Below are positions 1 to 7,306 of a stretch of DNA of 20,904 nt, piece after piece. The translations under genes were made by a program, and so were the position numbers. Source of the DNA: JAHEEL01 sp964195515. Its GTDB lineage: Bacteria > Actinomycetota > Acidimicrobiia > Spongiisociales > UBA5794. Every line of letters starts with the position of its first letter. Position 1 is the first letter of the stretch. The stretch is from NCBI GenBank assembly GCA_964195515.1, contig CAXMQO010000050.1, positions 1-20,904 on the forward strand. The letters run 5' to 3'. The notes below the pieces were generated by a model that saw nothing but the letters and a program-made list of their open reading frames with translations, searched no databases and was not told where the DNA came from.

Positions 1-2169
1 CCTCTTCTCCGCGACCTTAACCCTGCGCAGCGCCACGCTGTTGCCGTCACCGAGGGACCGGTTCTTGTGGTGGCAGGCGCCGGGTCCGGCAAGACCCGGG
101 TTCTCACGTACCGCATCGCCCACCTGATCCGCGACATGGGCGTCTCGCCGTACTCGATCCTGGCGATCACGTTCACGAACAAGGCTGCGGGCGAGATGAG
201 GGAACGAGTGGCGAGCCTGATTGGGCGGGTCGCCGACGACATGTGGGTCTCGACGTTCCACAGCGCGTGCGTCCGCATCCTCCGCCGTGAGGCACCGCGC
301 CTCGGGTACCGGTCATCGTTCACGATCTACGATGATGCCGATTCGGTGCGACTCGTCACGATGTGCATCCGCGACCTCGATCTCGACCCCAAGCGCTTCC
401 CCCCCAAGGCGATCCGGGCGACGATCTCGAATGCGAAGAACGAACTCATCGACTACGAAACGTTCGCCGACAGCGGGGAAGGGTTCTACCACGAGAAGGC
501 CGCCGATATCTATCGGCTCTATCAGCAGCGCCTCGTCGAAGCATCGGCCGTTGACTTCGACGACATCCTGATGCTCACGGTCGACATCCTCCGAGCCTTC
601 CCTGAGGTGCTGGCACACTGGCAGGAACGATTTCGGTACCTTCTGGTGGACGAGTACCAGGACACGAACCACGCCCAGTACATGCTCGTCAAGCTCCTCG
701 CAGCGAAGCACCGGAACGTCTTCGTTGTCGGCGACTCCGACCAGTCCGTCTATGCCTTCCGCGGCGCCGACATGCGCAACATCCTGGACTTCGAGAAGGA
801 CTACGACGATGCCACCGTCGTGCTCCTCGAGCAGAACTACCGATCGACCCAGACGATCCTCGACGCGGCCAACGCCGTGATCTCTCAGAACGACTCCAGG
901 AAGCCGAAACGCCTCTGGACCGATGAAGGCGCAGGTGAGCCGATCGTCACTCATGAGGCACAAGACGAACAGGCTGAAGCAGCATTCATCGCCGGCCGGA
1001 TACGCGATCTCGAAGACGAAGGGACGGCTCTCTCCGACATCGCCGCCTTCTACCGCACCAACGCCCAGAGTCGCGTGATCGAAGAGGTCTTCGTTCGTTA
1101 CGGCGTTCCCTATCAGGTCGTCGGCGGTCTGAAGTACTACGACCGTCGCGAGGTCAAAGACGCACTCGCCTACTTGCGCAGCATTGTGAACCCGGACGAC
1201 CAGGTCGCGTTGAAACGCATCATCAACAGACCAAGGAGGGCGATCGGAGACACGAGCGTCGCACACATCGACCGCTTCGCAGAAGCTCATGGGATCGGCT
1301 TCTTCGAGGCGCTGCGTCGAGTCGACGAGAATCCACGGCTAACGGCGCGAGCGCAACGGTCCATTGAGGAATTCGTAGCTCTCATGGACCACCTCCTCGA
1401 ACGAGCCGGTGCCGGGCCCGCGGCAGCGATCGATGCCGTTCTCGACGAAACCGGATATCTCGACATGATCCGATCGGATCGATCGATCGAGGCGATGGGC
1501 CGGGAGGAGAATCTTCGGGAACTTGCCTCGGCCGTCGCCGAATTCGAGGAGATCGGCCCAGCATCGATGGGCCCCGCGGAGTGGTCCGAACTCGATGCGA
1601 TGGCGAAACTCGGGCTCTTCCTCGAAGCGATCAGCCTGGTCGCCGATATCGATGCCTACGAAGACCGCGACCAGGTGACCTTGATGACGCTCCACAATGC
1701 GAAGGGGCTGGAGTTTCCCGTTGTGTTCATCACCGGCATGGAGGACGGTGTTTTCCCCCACTTCCGATCGCTCGGAAGCTCGACCGAACTCGAGGAGGAG
1801 AGACGCCTCTGTTATGTGGGGATTACAAGATCCGAACAGCGGCTCTTCCTCACCCGTGCGTGGAATCGGAATCTCTGGGGACAGTCGCAGTACAACGGTC
1901 CGAGCCGGTTCCTCGGCGAGATTCCCGAGCACTTGACGACGAGCGTCAAGCGCAAGAGCGGGTCAACGCGAGCGACGCTCCAGGAGCCCCGTGCCGCCGG
2001 GAACGGCGTGGAGATCACGCACGGCGACCGCGTCCGGCACACCCACTGGGGTGACGGAATCGTCGTCGAAGTGATCGGTCGAGGCGAGGCCGCCGAGGCG
2101 GTTGTCGCATTCGAGGGCGTGGGAGAGAAGCGTCTCCTGCTGGCATGGGCCCCGCTGGAGAAGGTTTGA
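1..2169 (+). CDS. pcrA: ATP-dependent DNA helicase PcrA/UvrD (5' truncated by window edge)
   Basis: This is a superfamily 1A 3'-5' DNA helicase acting in nucleotide excision repair, rolling-circle replication and clearing of proteins from DNA. The frame is open from base 1 and already shows the Q motif (LNPAQ, visible residues 6-10), so only a few N-terminal residues are missing. Motifs follow in order: Walker A AGAGSGKT (25-32), TFTNKAAGEM, LLVDEYQDTN (motif II with the DE pair), GDSDQSVYAFRGAD, QNYRST, TLMTLHNAKGLEFPVVF and EERRLCYVGITRS. The last 50 or so residues form the PcrA-type C-terminal Tudor-like module (HTHWGDGIVVEV), which separates it from RecB or Rep. The visible 722 residues match the family length. 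The next gene lies 166 bp downstream with its own promoter-like sequence, so pcrA probably ends its transcription unit. Confidence 0.95.
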   Translation, partial: PLLRDLNPAQRHAVAVTEGPVLVVAGAGSGKTRVLTYRIAHLIRDMGVSPYSILAITFTNKAAGEMRERVASLIGRVADDMWVSTFHSACVRILRREAPRLGYRSSFTIYDDADSVRLVTMCIRDLDLDPKRFPPKAIRATISNAKNELIDYETFADSGEGFYHEKAADIYRLYQQRLVEASAVDFDDILMLTVDILRAFPEVLAHWQERFRYLLVDEYQDTNHAQYMLVKLLAAKHRNVFVVGDSDQSVYAFRGADMRNILDFEKDYDDATVVLLEQNYRSTQTILDAANAVISQNDSRKPKRLWTDEGAGEPIVTHEAQDEQAEAAFIAGRIRDLEDEGTALSDIAAFYRTNAQSRVIEEVFVRYGVPYQVVGGLKYYDRREVKDALAYLRSIVNPDDQVALKRIINRPRRAIGDTSVAHIDRFAEAHGIGFFEALRRVDENPRLTARAQRSIEEFVALMDHLLERAGAGPAAAIDAVLDETGYLDMIRSDRSIEAMGREENLRELASAVAEFEEIGPASMGPAEWSELDAMAKLGLFLEAISLVADIDAYEDRDQVTLMTLHNAKGLEFPVVFITGMEDGVFPHFRSLGSSTELEEERRLCYVGITRSEQRLFLTRAWNRNLWGQSQYNGPSRFLGEIPEHLTTSVKRKSGSTRATLQEPRAAGNGVEITHGDRVRHTHWGDGIVVEVIGRGEAAEAVVAFEGVGEKRLLLAWAPLEKV

Positions 2170-2175
2170 TCCGGC

Positions 2176-2277
2176 GTGATCGATCAGGACCGCACGATCG
2201 TCTACGCCTTCGTGGACGTGGACTACCGCGAGCGAGCAGAGCCTGCCGAAGTGATCGCTGCAAGCGAAGCGTTGTGA
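2176..2277 (+). other. Possible 33-codon small ORF after pcrA
   Basis: A GTG-initiated frame of 33 codons lies 6 nt after the pcrA stop. Its peptide is acidic (MIDQDRTIVYAFVDVDYRER...). It has no clear ribosome binding site and matches nothing I recognise. Proximity to pcrA could allow translational coupling, but chance is as likely at this GC content. The start overlaps a 10-bp palindrome TGATCGATCA at 2177-2186. Confidence 0.2.
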
Positions 2278-2301
2278 GTTCAGACATTTGGGAGGCGATC
2301 C

Positions 2302-2330
2302 TTCCGTGTACCGGGCACCGTCCTACCATG
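2302..2330 (+). promoter_or_regulatory. Putative promoter of the nitronate monooxygenase-like gene (leaderless)
   Basis: A TTCCGT at 2302-2307 and TACCAT at 2325-2330 are separated by 17 bp. The -10 box ends 5 nt before the GTG at 2336, so transcription would begin at or next to the start codon. The -35 match is poor; the -10 and spacing carry the call. Confidence 0.4.
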
Positions 2331-2335
2331 ACGGC

Positions 2336-3769
2336 GTGACCACCGACCCGCCAGTTCTGATCCAGGGAGGCATGGGCGCCGGTGTGTCCGATTGGCGTCT
2401 CGCCCGTGCTGTTGCCGCTTCGGGGCACCTCGGTGTGGTGTCCGGCACCGGCCTTGATGGGATTCTCGTCAGGCGTCTTCAAGACGGCGACCCGGATGGT
2501 GACATGAGGCGAGCCCTCGCCGCGTTCCCGATTGCAGGGGTATCCGACCGCATCCTCGGTACCTATTTCATCGAGGGTGGGAAGGGGTCGGGGGAGCGAT
2601 ACCGTTCCAAACCGATGCCGCGGGTCAAACCCTCCCGCAATCTCGTTGAGCTCATGGTGGCCGCCAACTTCGTCGAGGTGAACCTGGCGAAAGAGGGTCA
2701 CGATGGACTGGTCGGGATCAACTATCTCGAGAAGATTCAGTCGCCCCACCTCCCTTCGATCTACGGAGCGATGCTTGCGGGAGTCGACTACGTGCTGATG
2801 GGGGCCGGGATCCCGATGGCGATCCCCGGTGTGCTCGATCGGCTGAACGAAGGACTTCCGGTTGAGTACCGGCTGGATGTCAAAGGGGCCCTGCGGGGCG
2901 AGACCTTCACGATGTCGTTCGACCCCGTCGAGTTCGGCGATGGGACGTTGCCGTCCGCCCCAAGGCCGAAGTTCCTTGCGATTGTGTCTTCCCACGTTCT
3001 CGCGACGGCGCTCGTGCGCAAGGCGAGTGGTCGGGTTGACGGCTTTGTCGTGGAGGGACCGACCGCGGGAGGCCACAACGCTCCGCCCAGGGGGAAGGTC
3101 CAGTTGAGCCTTGACGGTGAGCCGATCTATGGGGATCGAGACATCCCCGACCTCGATGTGTTCCGGAATCTCGGCTTGCCCTTCTGGCTCGCGGGGGGAT
3201 ACGGAGAACCCGACCAGATCACCGCGGCACTCGCACTCGGCGCTGCCGGTGTCCAGGTCGGTACGGCATTCGCCTACTGCGAGGAATCCGGCTTCACTGC
3301 AGAGACGAAACGGCGGGTGGTCGAACTCAGCAAGGCGGGCCGAGCGAAGATCTACACCGACCCGGTTGCATCCCCGACCGGGTTCCCGTTCAAGGTCGTC
3401 GAGCTCGAAGACAGCCTCTCGAATCAGGCCGTCTATGAGCAGCGCTCTCGTATATGCGACCTGGGTTACCTGCGAACGGCATACCGGCGCGACGATGGGA
3501 CGGTCGGATGGCGATGTCCATCCGAACCCGTCGAGGACTATCTGAGGAAGGGCGGGTCGGAGGCTGACACCATCGGCCGGAAGTGCCTCTGCAACTCGTT
3601 GATCGCCAATATCGGACTTCCCCAGGTTCAGCGGAATGGTGACGTCGAGGGCGAACTCATCACTTCCGGTGACGACGTCGCCGGTGTGGCTCGATTCCTC
3701 CCCGCCGGCAGGGACACCTATCGGGCGATCGACGTGATCAACTACCTGCGGCCGGCTTCCGAAGCGTGA
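2336..3769 (+). CDS. Nitronate monooxygenase / 2-nitropropane dioxygenase-like FMN protein, long form
   Basis: This is a TIM-barrel flavoprotein of the nitronate monooxygenase family, whose members oxidise alkyl nitronates with FMN; the true substrate here is unknown. Family signatures are the N-terminal IQGGMGAGVSDW (9-20), GPTAGGHNAPPRG (241-253), and the phosphate-binding stretch LAGGYG...LGAAGVQVGTAF (285-312). At 477 residues it is longer than classic enzymes of about 320-350. The extra C-terminal part holds four cysteines (C374, C394, C417, C419), including RKCLCN, which could bind a metal. GTG 2336 is preferred because the reading begins directly with the conserved strand and a -10 box sits just upstream. 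An in-frame GTG at 2306 preceded by GGAGG (2291-2295), or TTG 2288, are alternatives. It lies alone between pcrA and a B12-binding subunit. Confidence 0.85.
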   Translation: MTTDPPVLIQGGMGAGVSDWRLARAVAASGHLGVVSGTGLDGILVRRLQDGDPDGDMRRALAAFPIAGVSDRILGTYFIEGGKGSGERYRSKPMPRVKPSRNLVELMVAANFVEVNLAKEGHDGLVGINYLEKIQSPHLPSIYGAMLAGVDYVLMGAGIPMAIPGVLDRLNEGLPVEYRLDVKGALRGETFTMSFDPVEFGDGTLPSAPRPKFLAIVSSHVLATALVRKASGRVDGFVVEGPTAGGHNAPPRGKVQLSLDGEPIYGDRDIPDLDVFRNLGLPFWLAGGYGEPDQITAALALGAAGVQVGTAFAYCEESGFTAETKRRVVELSKAGRAKIYTDPVASPTGFPFKVVELEDSLSNQAVYEQRSRICDLGYLRTAYRRDDGTVGWRCPSEPVEDYLRKGGSEADTIGRKCLCNSLIANIGLPQVQRNGDVEGELITSGDDVAGVARFLPAGRDTYRAIDVINYLRPASEA

Positions 3770-3825
3770 GTCCGGCCCCGGTCTGCGAACCGGTCGGCAT
3801 TGAATCCTCCAGGCCCGACTACCAC

Positions 3826-3831
3826 TAGCCT
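3826..3831 (+). promoter_or_regulatory. -10 box TAGCCT upstream of the B12-binding subunit
   Basis: TAGCCT ends 8 nt before the ATG at 3840. No Shine-Dalgarno sequence lies between, which suggests a leaderless or nearly leaderless message. A TTGAAT at 3800-3805 is 20 bp upstream, which is long for a -35 element. Confidence 0.35.
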
Positions 3832-3839
3832 TCCGAGCC

Positions 3840-4232
3840 ATGCCGCCACGGATTCTGATCGCCAAACCGGGCCTCGACGGGCACGACCGGGGTGCGAAAG
3901 TTGTCGCACGAGCGCTGCGCGACGCCGGGTGCGAAGTCATCTATACAGGGCTCCACCAGACTCCGGACCAGATCGCTCAAGCCGCCGTCGATGAGGATGT
4001 CGACGGGGTTGGTCTCTCGACGCTCTCCGGGGCGCACCTCACATTGTTCCCCCGCGTTGTGGAAGCGTTGCGCGATCGGGATGCTGCCGACATCGTGGTC
4101 TTCGGCGGCGGCATCATCCCGGACGAAGACATCCCGGCCCTCCACGCGGGCGGAATCAGCGCGGTCTTCACCCCGGGTACACCGCTTGAGGACATCGCAG
4201 CGTGGGTCGCTGAACACCTGTCAGATCGCTGA
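3840..4232 (+). CDS. Cobalamin-binding small subunit of an acyl-CoA mutase (methylmalonyl-CoA or isobutyryl-CoA type)
   Basis: This is a free-standing 130-residue B12-binding domain, the length of IcmB/HcmB-type or archaeal-type methylmalonyl-CoA mutase small subunits. It shows the base-off/His-on signature D-x-H-x-x-G at D13-H15-G18 (PGLDGHDRGAK), the SxL segment LSTLSGAH (59-66) that contacts the nucleotide tail, and the FGGGIIP loop (88-94). It would dock on a separate TIM-barrel subunit, which is not in this window, as is the epimerase. It stands 30 bp before sucC, so it may be co-transcribed with succinyl-CoA synthetase; a methylmalonyl-CoA mutase would feed succinyl-CoA to that enzyme. 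From memory, the Streptomyces icmB gene lies in a similar place between pcrA and sucC, so isobutyryl-CoA mutase is a real alternative. Confidence 0.85.
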   Translation: MPPRILIAKPGLDGHDRGAKVVARALRDAGCEVIYTGLHQTPDQIAQAAVDEDVDGVGLSTLSGAHLTLFPRVVEALRDRDAADIVVFGGGIIPDEDIPALHAGGISAVFTPGTPLEDIAAWVAEHLSDR

Positions 4233-4262
4233 TTCGAAACCGATGAACGGAGGTGGATCCTC

Positions 4263-5486
4263 TTGAAGATCCATGAGTATCAGGCAAAGGCTCTCATGGC
4301 CGACCGCGGCATCGCGGTCCCCATGGGCCGGGTCGCCACAACCGTGGACGAGGCGGTGGCGGCCGTTCGTCCACTCATTGAGGAGAGCGGGAATCCCGTT
4401 GTCGTCGTCAAGTCGCAGATCCACGCCGGCGGCCGCGGAAAGGGTCGTTTCAAGGAGTATCCCGACCTCGGCGGGGTCAACGTCGTCACCGACGGGATCG
4501 ACGGCGGCATTGAGGCTGCTGAGGCCCGGGTGCGCGAACTCGCACGTCAGATGCTCGGCTCGACCCTCGTCACGATCCAGACCGGAGATGAAGGCAAGCA
4601 GGTAAGCCGGCTCTACATCGAGCAAGGCATCGACATCGCCACCGAGCTCTACCTCTCGGTGTTGCTCGATCGTGCCAGCTCCCGCAACATTGTGATGGCA
4701 TCGACCGAGGGTGGCACCGAAATCGAGGTTGTCGCGGAAGCGACACCCGAGAAGATCCTCAAGGTGGAGATCGATCCAGCCTTTGGTCTCCTCCCGTTCC
4801 AGGCGAGGCACATCGCCTACTCGCTCGGTCTCGAAGGGGATGCCTTCAAGAACGGCGTGCGGTTCCTCGACGCGCTCACGAAAGCGGCAGTCGAGCTCGA
4901 TACCGACCTCGTTGAGATCAACCCGCTCGTTGTCACGAACGACGGTCAAGTGATGGCTCTCGACGGGAAGATGGCCTTCGAAGCCAACGCCCTCTTCCGT
5001 CACCCCGACGTGGCAGAGCTCCGGGACGTCAGCGAAGAAGACGCGGCGGAGCTCGAAGCCAAGGAGTATGACCTCTCATTCATCAAGCTCGATGGTGATA
5101 TCGGATGCATGGTGAACGGAGCGGGCCTTGCCATGGCGACGATGGACATCATTCAGACGGTCGGGGGAGAGCCGGCGAACTTCCTCGACGTCGGCGGGGG
5201 CGCTGAGAAGGAACAGATCGCCGCTGCGTTCAAGATCATCACGAAGGACCCGAACGTGAAGGGAATCTTCGTGAACATCTTCGGGGGCATCATGCGGTGC
5301 GACATCATCGCGGAGGGTGTGGTTGCGGCCGTCGAGGAGGTCGGCCTCTCTGTCCCGCTCGTCGTTCGACTCGAGGGAACGAATGTCGAGCTCGGCAAGC
5401 AGATGCTCGACGAGTCAGGACTCGACCTCGTGAGCGCGACGGATATGAAAGATGGCGCTCAGAAGATCTTGGAGTTGACGCGATGA
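4263..5486 (+). CDS. sucC: Succinyl-CoA synthetase (ADP-forming) beta subunit
   Basis: SucC carries the ATP-grasp nucleotide-binding half of succinyl-CoA synthetase, which makes ATP or GTP from succinyl-CoA in the TCA cycle. The 407 residues begin MKIHEYQAKALM, the family N-terminus, which fixes the start at TTG 4263; GGAGGT at 4249-4254 lies 8 nt upstream. The ATP-grasp lysine segment VVVKSQIHAGGRGKGR (47-62), the metal-binding LVEINPL (216-222) with D234, and the CoA-ligase domain motifs GCMVNGAGLAMATMD (281-295) and NFLDVGGGA (306-314) are all present. The stop overlaps the sucD start in an ATGA junction, so the two subunits are translationally coupled. Confidence 0.97.
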   Translation: MKIHEYQAKALMADRGIAVPMGRVATTVDEAVAAVRPLIEESGNPVVVVKSQIHAGGRGKGRFKEYPDLGGVNVVTDGIDGGIEAAEARVRELARQMLGSTLVTIQTGDEGKQVSRLYIEQGIDIATELYLSVLLDRASSRNIVMASTEGGTEIEVVAEATPEKILKVEIDPAFGLLPFQARHIAYSLGLEGDAFKNGVRFLDALTKAAVELDTDLVEINPLVVTNDGQVMALDGKMAFEANALFRHPDVAELRDVSEEDAAELEAKEYDLSFIKLDGDIGCMVNGAGLAMATMDIIQTVGGEPANFLDVGGGAEKEQIAAAFKIITKDPNVKGIFVNIFGGIMRCDIIAEGVVAAVEEVGLSVPLVVRLEGTNVELGKQMLDESGLDLVSATDMKDGAQKILELTR

Positions 5487-6412
5487 GTGTGATGATCGGC
5501 AAGGACACGAAGGTCCTCGTGCAGGGGATGGGCAAGACCGGCCGATTCCATACGGACAAGGCCATCGCCTACGGGACCGACATGGTTGCTGCGGTGCACC
5601 CGGGCCGGGCCGGGCAGACCGAGGTCTTCGAAGGTGAGACGGATCACTCCGGAGTGCCGGACCGCGCTGATACGTATCGGGTTGAGGTTCCGATCTTCCG
5701 CACCGTTGCGGAGGCCATCGCAGCGACCGGCGCGAACGCGTCGGTCGTCTATGTGCCGCCACCATTCGCCGCGGACGCCATCATGGAGGCCGCCGACGCA
5801 GGTGTACCTCTCATCGTGTGCGTCACCGAGGGGATCCCGGTCGCCGACATGGTGAAGGCGAAGCGCTACCTCGAAGGTAGGGCTGTTCGGCTGGTCGGAC
5901 CGAACTGCCCCGGGGTCATCACGCCGAAGGAATGCAAGATCGGCATCATGCCCGGATACATCCACACGCCCGGCCGCATCGGTGTCGTGAGCCGCTCAGG
6001 CACCCTCACCTACGAAGCGGTCCACCAGCTCACGTTGAACGGCCTGGGACAGACCACGGCGATCGGCATCGGCGGTGATCCGGTGAACGGGACGAACTTC
6101 GTCGACGCGCTGAAGGTGTTCAACGACGACCCGGCCACCGAGGGTGTGCTGATGATCGGCGAGATCGGTGGCACCGCGGAAGAAGACGCCGCCGCGTGGA
6201 TCTCGGCGAACATGACGAAACCGGTCGCTTCGTTCATCGCAGGAACGACAGCGCCTGCCGGGAAGCGCATGGGTCACGCCGGGGCGATCATCTCAGGAGG
6301 GAAGGGCACCGCCGCGGCGAAGATCGAAGCGCTCGAAGCCGCCGGCGTCGTGATGGCCCCAACCCCAACCGACATGGGTTCCGCGATGATGGTGGCCATG
6401 GCAGCCGAGTAG
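5483..6412 (+). CDS. sucD: Succinyl-CoA synthetase alpha subunit, divergent CoA-binding loop
   Basis: SucD is the CoA-binding, phosphohistidine-carrying subunit that pairs with SucC. It is 309 residues. The active histidine is H265 in AGKRMGHAGAIISGG, and GPNCPGVITP (139-148), VSRSGTLTYEAV (169-180) and GIGGDPVNGTNF (195-206) are typical. Two departures stand out against E. coli SucD. The CoA loop normally reads QGxTGxxGTFH but here is one residue shorter, QGMGKTGRFH (14-23). About 19 extra residues sit between PGRAGQ (40-45) and the VPIF strand (69-72). ATG 5483 overlaps the sucC stop; GGAG at 5471-5474 serves as ribosome binding site. The last sense codon and stop (GAG TAG) form the start of an octamer repeat array. 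Confidence 0.96.
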   Translation: MSVMIGKDTKVLVQGMGKTGRFHTDKAIAYGTDMVAAVHPGRAGQTEVFEGETDHSGVPDRADTYRVEVPIFRTVAEAIAATGANASVVYVPPPFAADAIMEAADAGVPLIVCVTEGIPVADMVKAKRYLEGRAVRLVGPNCPGVITPKECKIGIMPGYIHTPGRIGVVSRSGTLTYEAVHQLTLNGLGQTTAIGIGGDPVNGTNFVDALKVFNDDPATEGVLMIGEIGGTAEEDAAAWISANMTKPVASFIAGTTAPAGKRMGHAGAIISGGKGTAAAKIEALEAAGVVMAPTPTDMGSAMMVAMAAE

Positions 6413-6470
6413 CTGAGTAGCTGAGTAGCCGAGTAGCCAGGTTCGGGTGTTCTCCGCTACTCCGCTACTT
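6407..6470. repeat. Octamer repeat array, left flank of racemase gene
   Basis: Four head-to-tail units GAGTAGCT, GAGTAGCT, GAGTAGCC, GAGTAGCC run from 6407 to 6438, the first including the sucD stop codon. After 16 bp, two units in reverse orientation follow, CGCTACTC and CGCTACTT (6455-6470). The arms can pair as a hairpin. The reverse units also supply the -10-like TACTTT of the following gene. The same kind of array in mirrored order occurs on the other side of that gene. Confidence 0.8.
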
Positions 6471-6471
6471 T
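6442..6471 (+). promoter_or_regulatory. Putative leaderless promoter of the racemase gene
   Basis: TTCGGG at 6442-6447 and TACTTT at 6466-6471 are 18 bp apart. The -10 box ends 7 nt before ATG 6479 and no Shine-Dalgarno sequence is present (TCTTCCCC precedes the start). The -10 box lies inside the repeat array. Confidence 0.35.
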
Positions 6472-6478
6472 CTTCCCC

Positions 6479-7168
6479 ATGAAAACCATCGGGATCTTGG
6501 GCGGGATGAGTTGGGAGTCTTCTGTCGAGTATGAGCGGATCATCAACACTGAGGTGCGCGAGCGGCTCGGCGGAGTGCATTCTGCGGATCTCTTGATTCG
6601 GTCGTACGACTTCGATGCGATAGAGGAATTGCAGGAGACCGGCGAGTGGGAGGCGGCGGGACGACTGCTTGCCAACGATGCGGCCCGGCTCGAACGGGCA
6701 GGGGCCGAGCTGATCGTCCTTGCCACGAACACGATGCACAAGGTGGCTCCGCAGATCGAAGCCGCCATCTCGATCCCATTCCTCCACATCGCAGACGCCA
6801 CGGCCGACGCCGTCAAGGCGACGGGCATCGAGACGATCGCACTCCTCGGGACGCGGTACACGACGGAGCAAGACTTCTACCGGGGGCGCCTTACAGAGCA
6901 CGGACTCGAGGTTCTGGTTCCCGACGAGCCCGATCGCACATTCGTTCACGACGTGATCTTCGAGGAGCTTGTTCGGGGGCGGACTGAACCGTCGTCGAAG
7001 CAGCGCTACTTGCAGATCATCGACCGCCTGCAGGAACGAGGCGCCGAAGGTGTGATTGCAGGATGTACGGAGATCGAGTTGCTCGTCACCCCGGAAGACG
7101 TCGAGCAGCCATACTTCCCGACCGCCCGGATTCACGCGATAGCCGCGGTGGACTTCGCGCTGGAATGA
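6479..7168 (+). CDS. Aspartate/glutamate racemase family protein, YgeA (L-DER) type
   Basis: This is a 229-residue PLP-independent racemase of the Asp/Glu racemase superfamily, predicted to interconvert amino-acid enantiomers in the cytoplasm. It matches E. coli YgeA closely by eye: MKTIGILGGMSWESS (1-15), VLATNTMHKV (80-89), FLHIADAT (101-108), ALLGTRYTTEQDFYRGRLTE (121-140) and VIAGCTEIELL (192-202). Most superfamily members use two cysteines. Here the first site is T83 and the second C196, the Thr/Cys pair I recall being described for YgeA, so activity is plausible and not lost. No Shine-Dalgarno sequence precedes the ATG. The gene stands alone between sucD and purH, framed by octamer repeats on both sides, where actinobacteria usually carry purN. 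Confidence 0.88.
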   Translation: MKTIGILGGMSWESSVEYERIINTEVRERLGGVHSADLLIRSYDFDAIEELQETGEWEAAGRLLANDAARLERAGAELIVLATNTMHKVAPQIEAAISIPFLHIADATADAVKATGIETIALLGTRYTTEQDFYRGRLTEHGLEVLVPDEPDRTFVHDVIFEELVRGRTEPSSKQRYLQIIDRLQERGAEGVIAGCTEIELLVTPEDVEQPYFPTARIHAIAAVDFALE

Positions 7169-7170
7169 CC

Positions 7171-7239
7171 AGTAGCGGAGTGGCGGAGTGGGGACCACGA
7201 CCGAGAAACACTCGGCCACTCGGCAACTCGGCTACTCAA
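7171..7239. repeat. Octamer repeat array, right flank of racemase gene
   Basis: Forward units AGTAGCGG, AGTGGCGG and a partial AGTGGGG (7171-7193) are followed after about 15 bp by four reverse units ACACTCGG, CCACTCGG, CAACTCGG, CTACTCAA (7208-7239). The arms can form a long imperfect hairpin just after the racemase stop, which may act as its terminator. Compared with the left array the order is mirrored: few forward units then many reverse units. Confidence 0.75.
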
Positions 7240-7291
7240 CACGATCGACGAACCAGAGTTCCACGTCAGACGGGGGCAGATGCTTCCGACC

Positions 7292-7297
7292 TAACAT
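7292..7297 (+). promoter_or_regulatory. -10 box TAACAT upstream of purH
   Basis: TAACAT ends 9 nt before ATG 7307. No Shine-Dalgarno sequence is present and no clear -35 was seen. It fits the leaderless pattern of the neighbouring genes and would drive purH-folD. Confidence 0.4.
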
Positions 7298-7306
7298 GCC
7301 GCGTCG

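Noticed and set aside
3778..3793. Terminator hairpin CCGGT-CTGCGA-ACCGG after the flavoprotein gene
   Set aside because: The stem is only 5 bp with no T-tract, so it is not distinguishable from chance at this GC content.
2015..3940. 641-codon antisense open frame across pcrA, the flavoprotein gene and the B12 subunit
   Set aside because: It runs opposite to three well-supported genes and an intergenic gap; its Arg/Pro/Ser-rich composition is typical of shadow frames in GC-rich DNA.
6407..6470. CRISPR array or phage attachment site
   Set aside because: Units are only 8 bp with no spacers, and no integrase, cas gene or tRNA is nearby.
6293..7219. 308-codon antisense open frame over the racemase gene
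   Set aside because: The + strand racemase is a clear family member, and the antisense product has no recognisable motif and runs into the repeat arrays.
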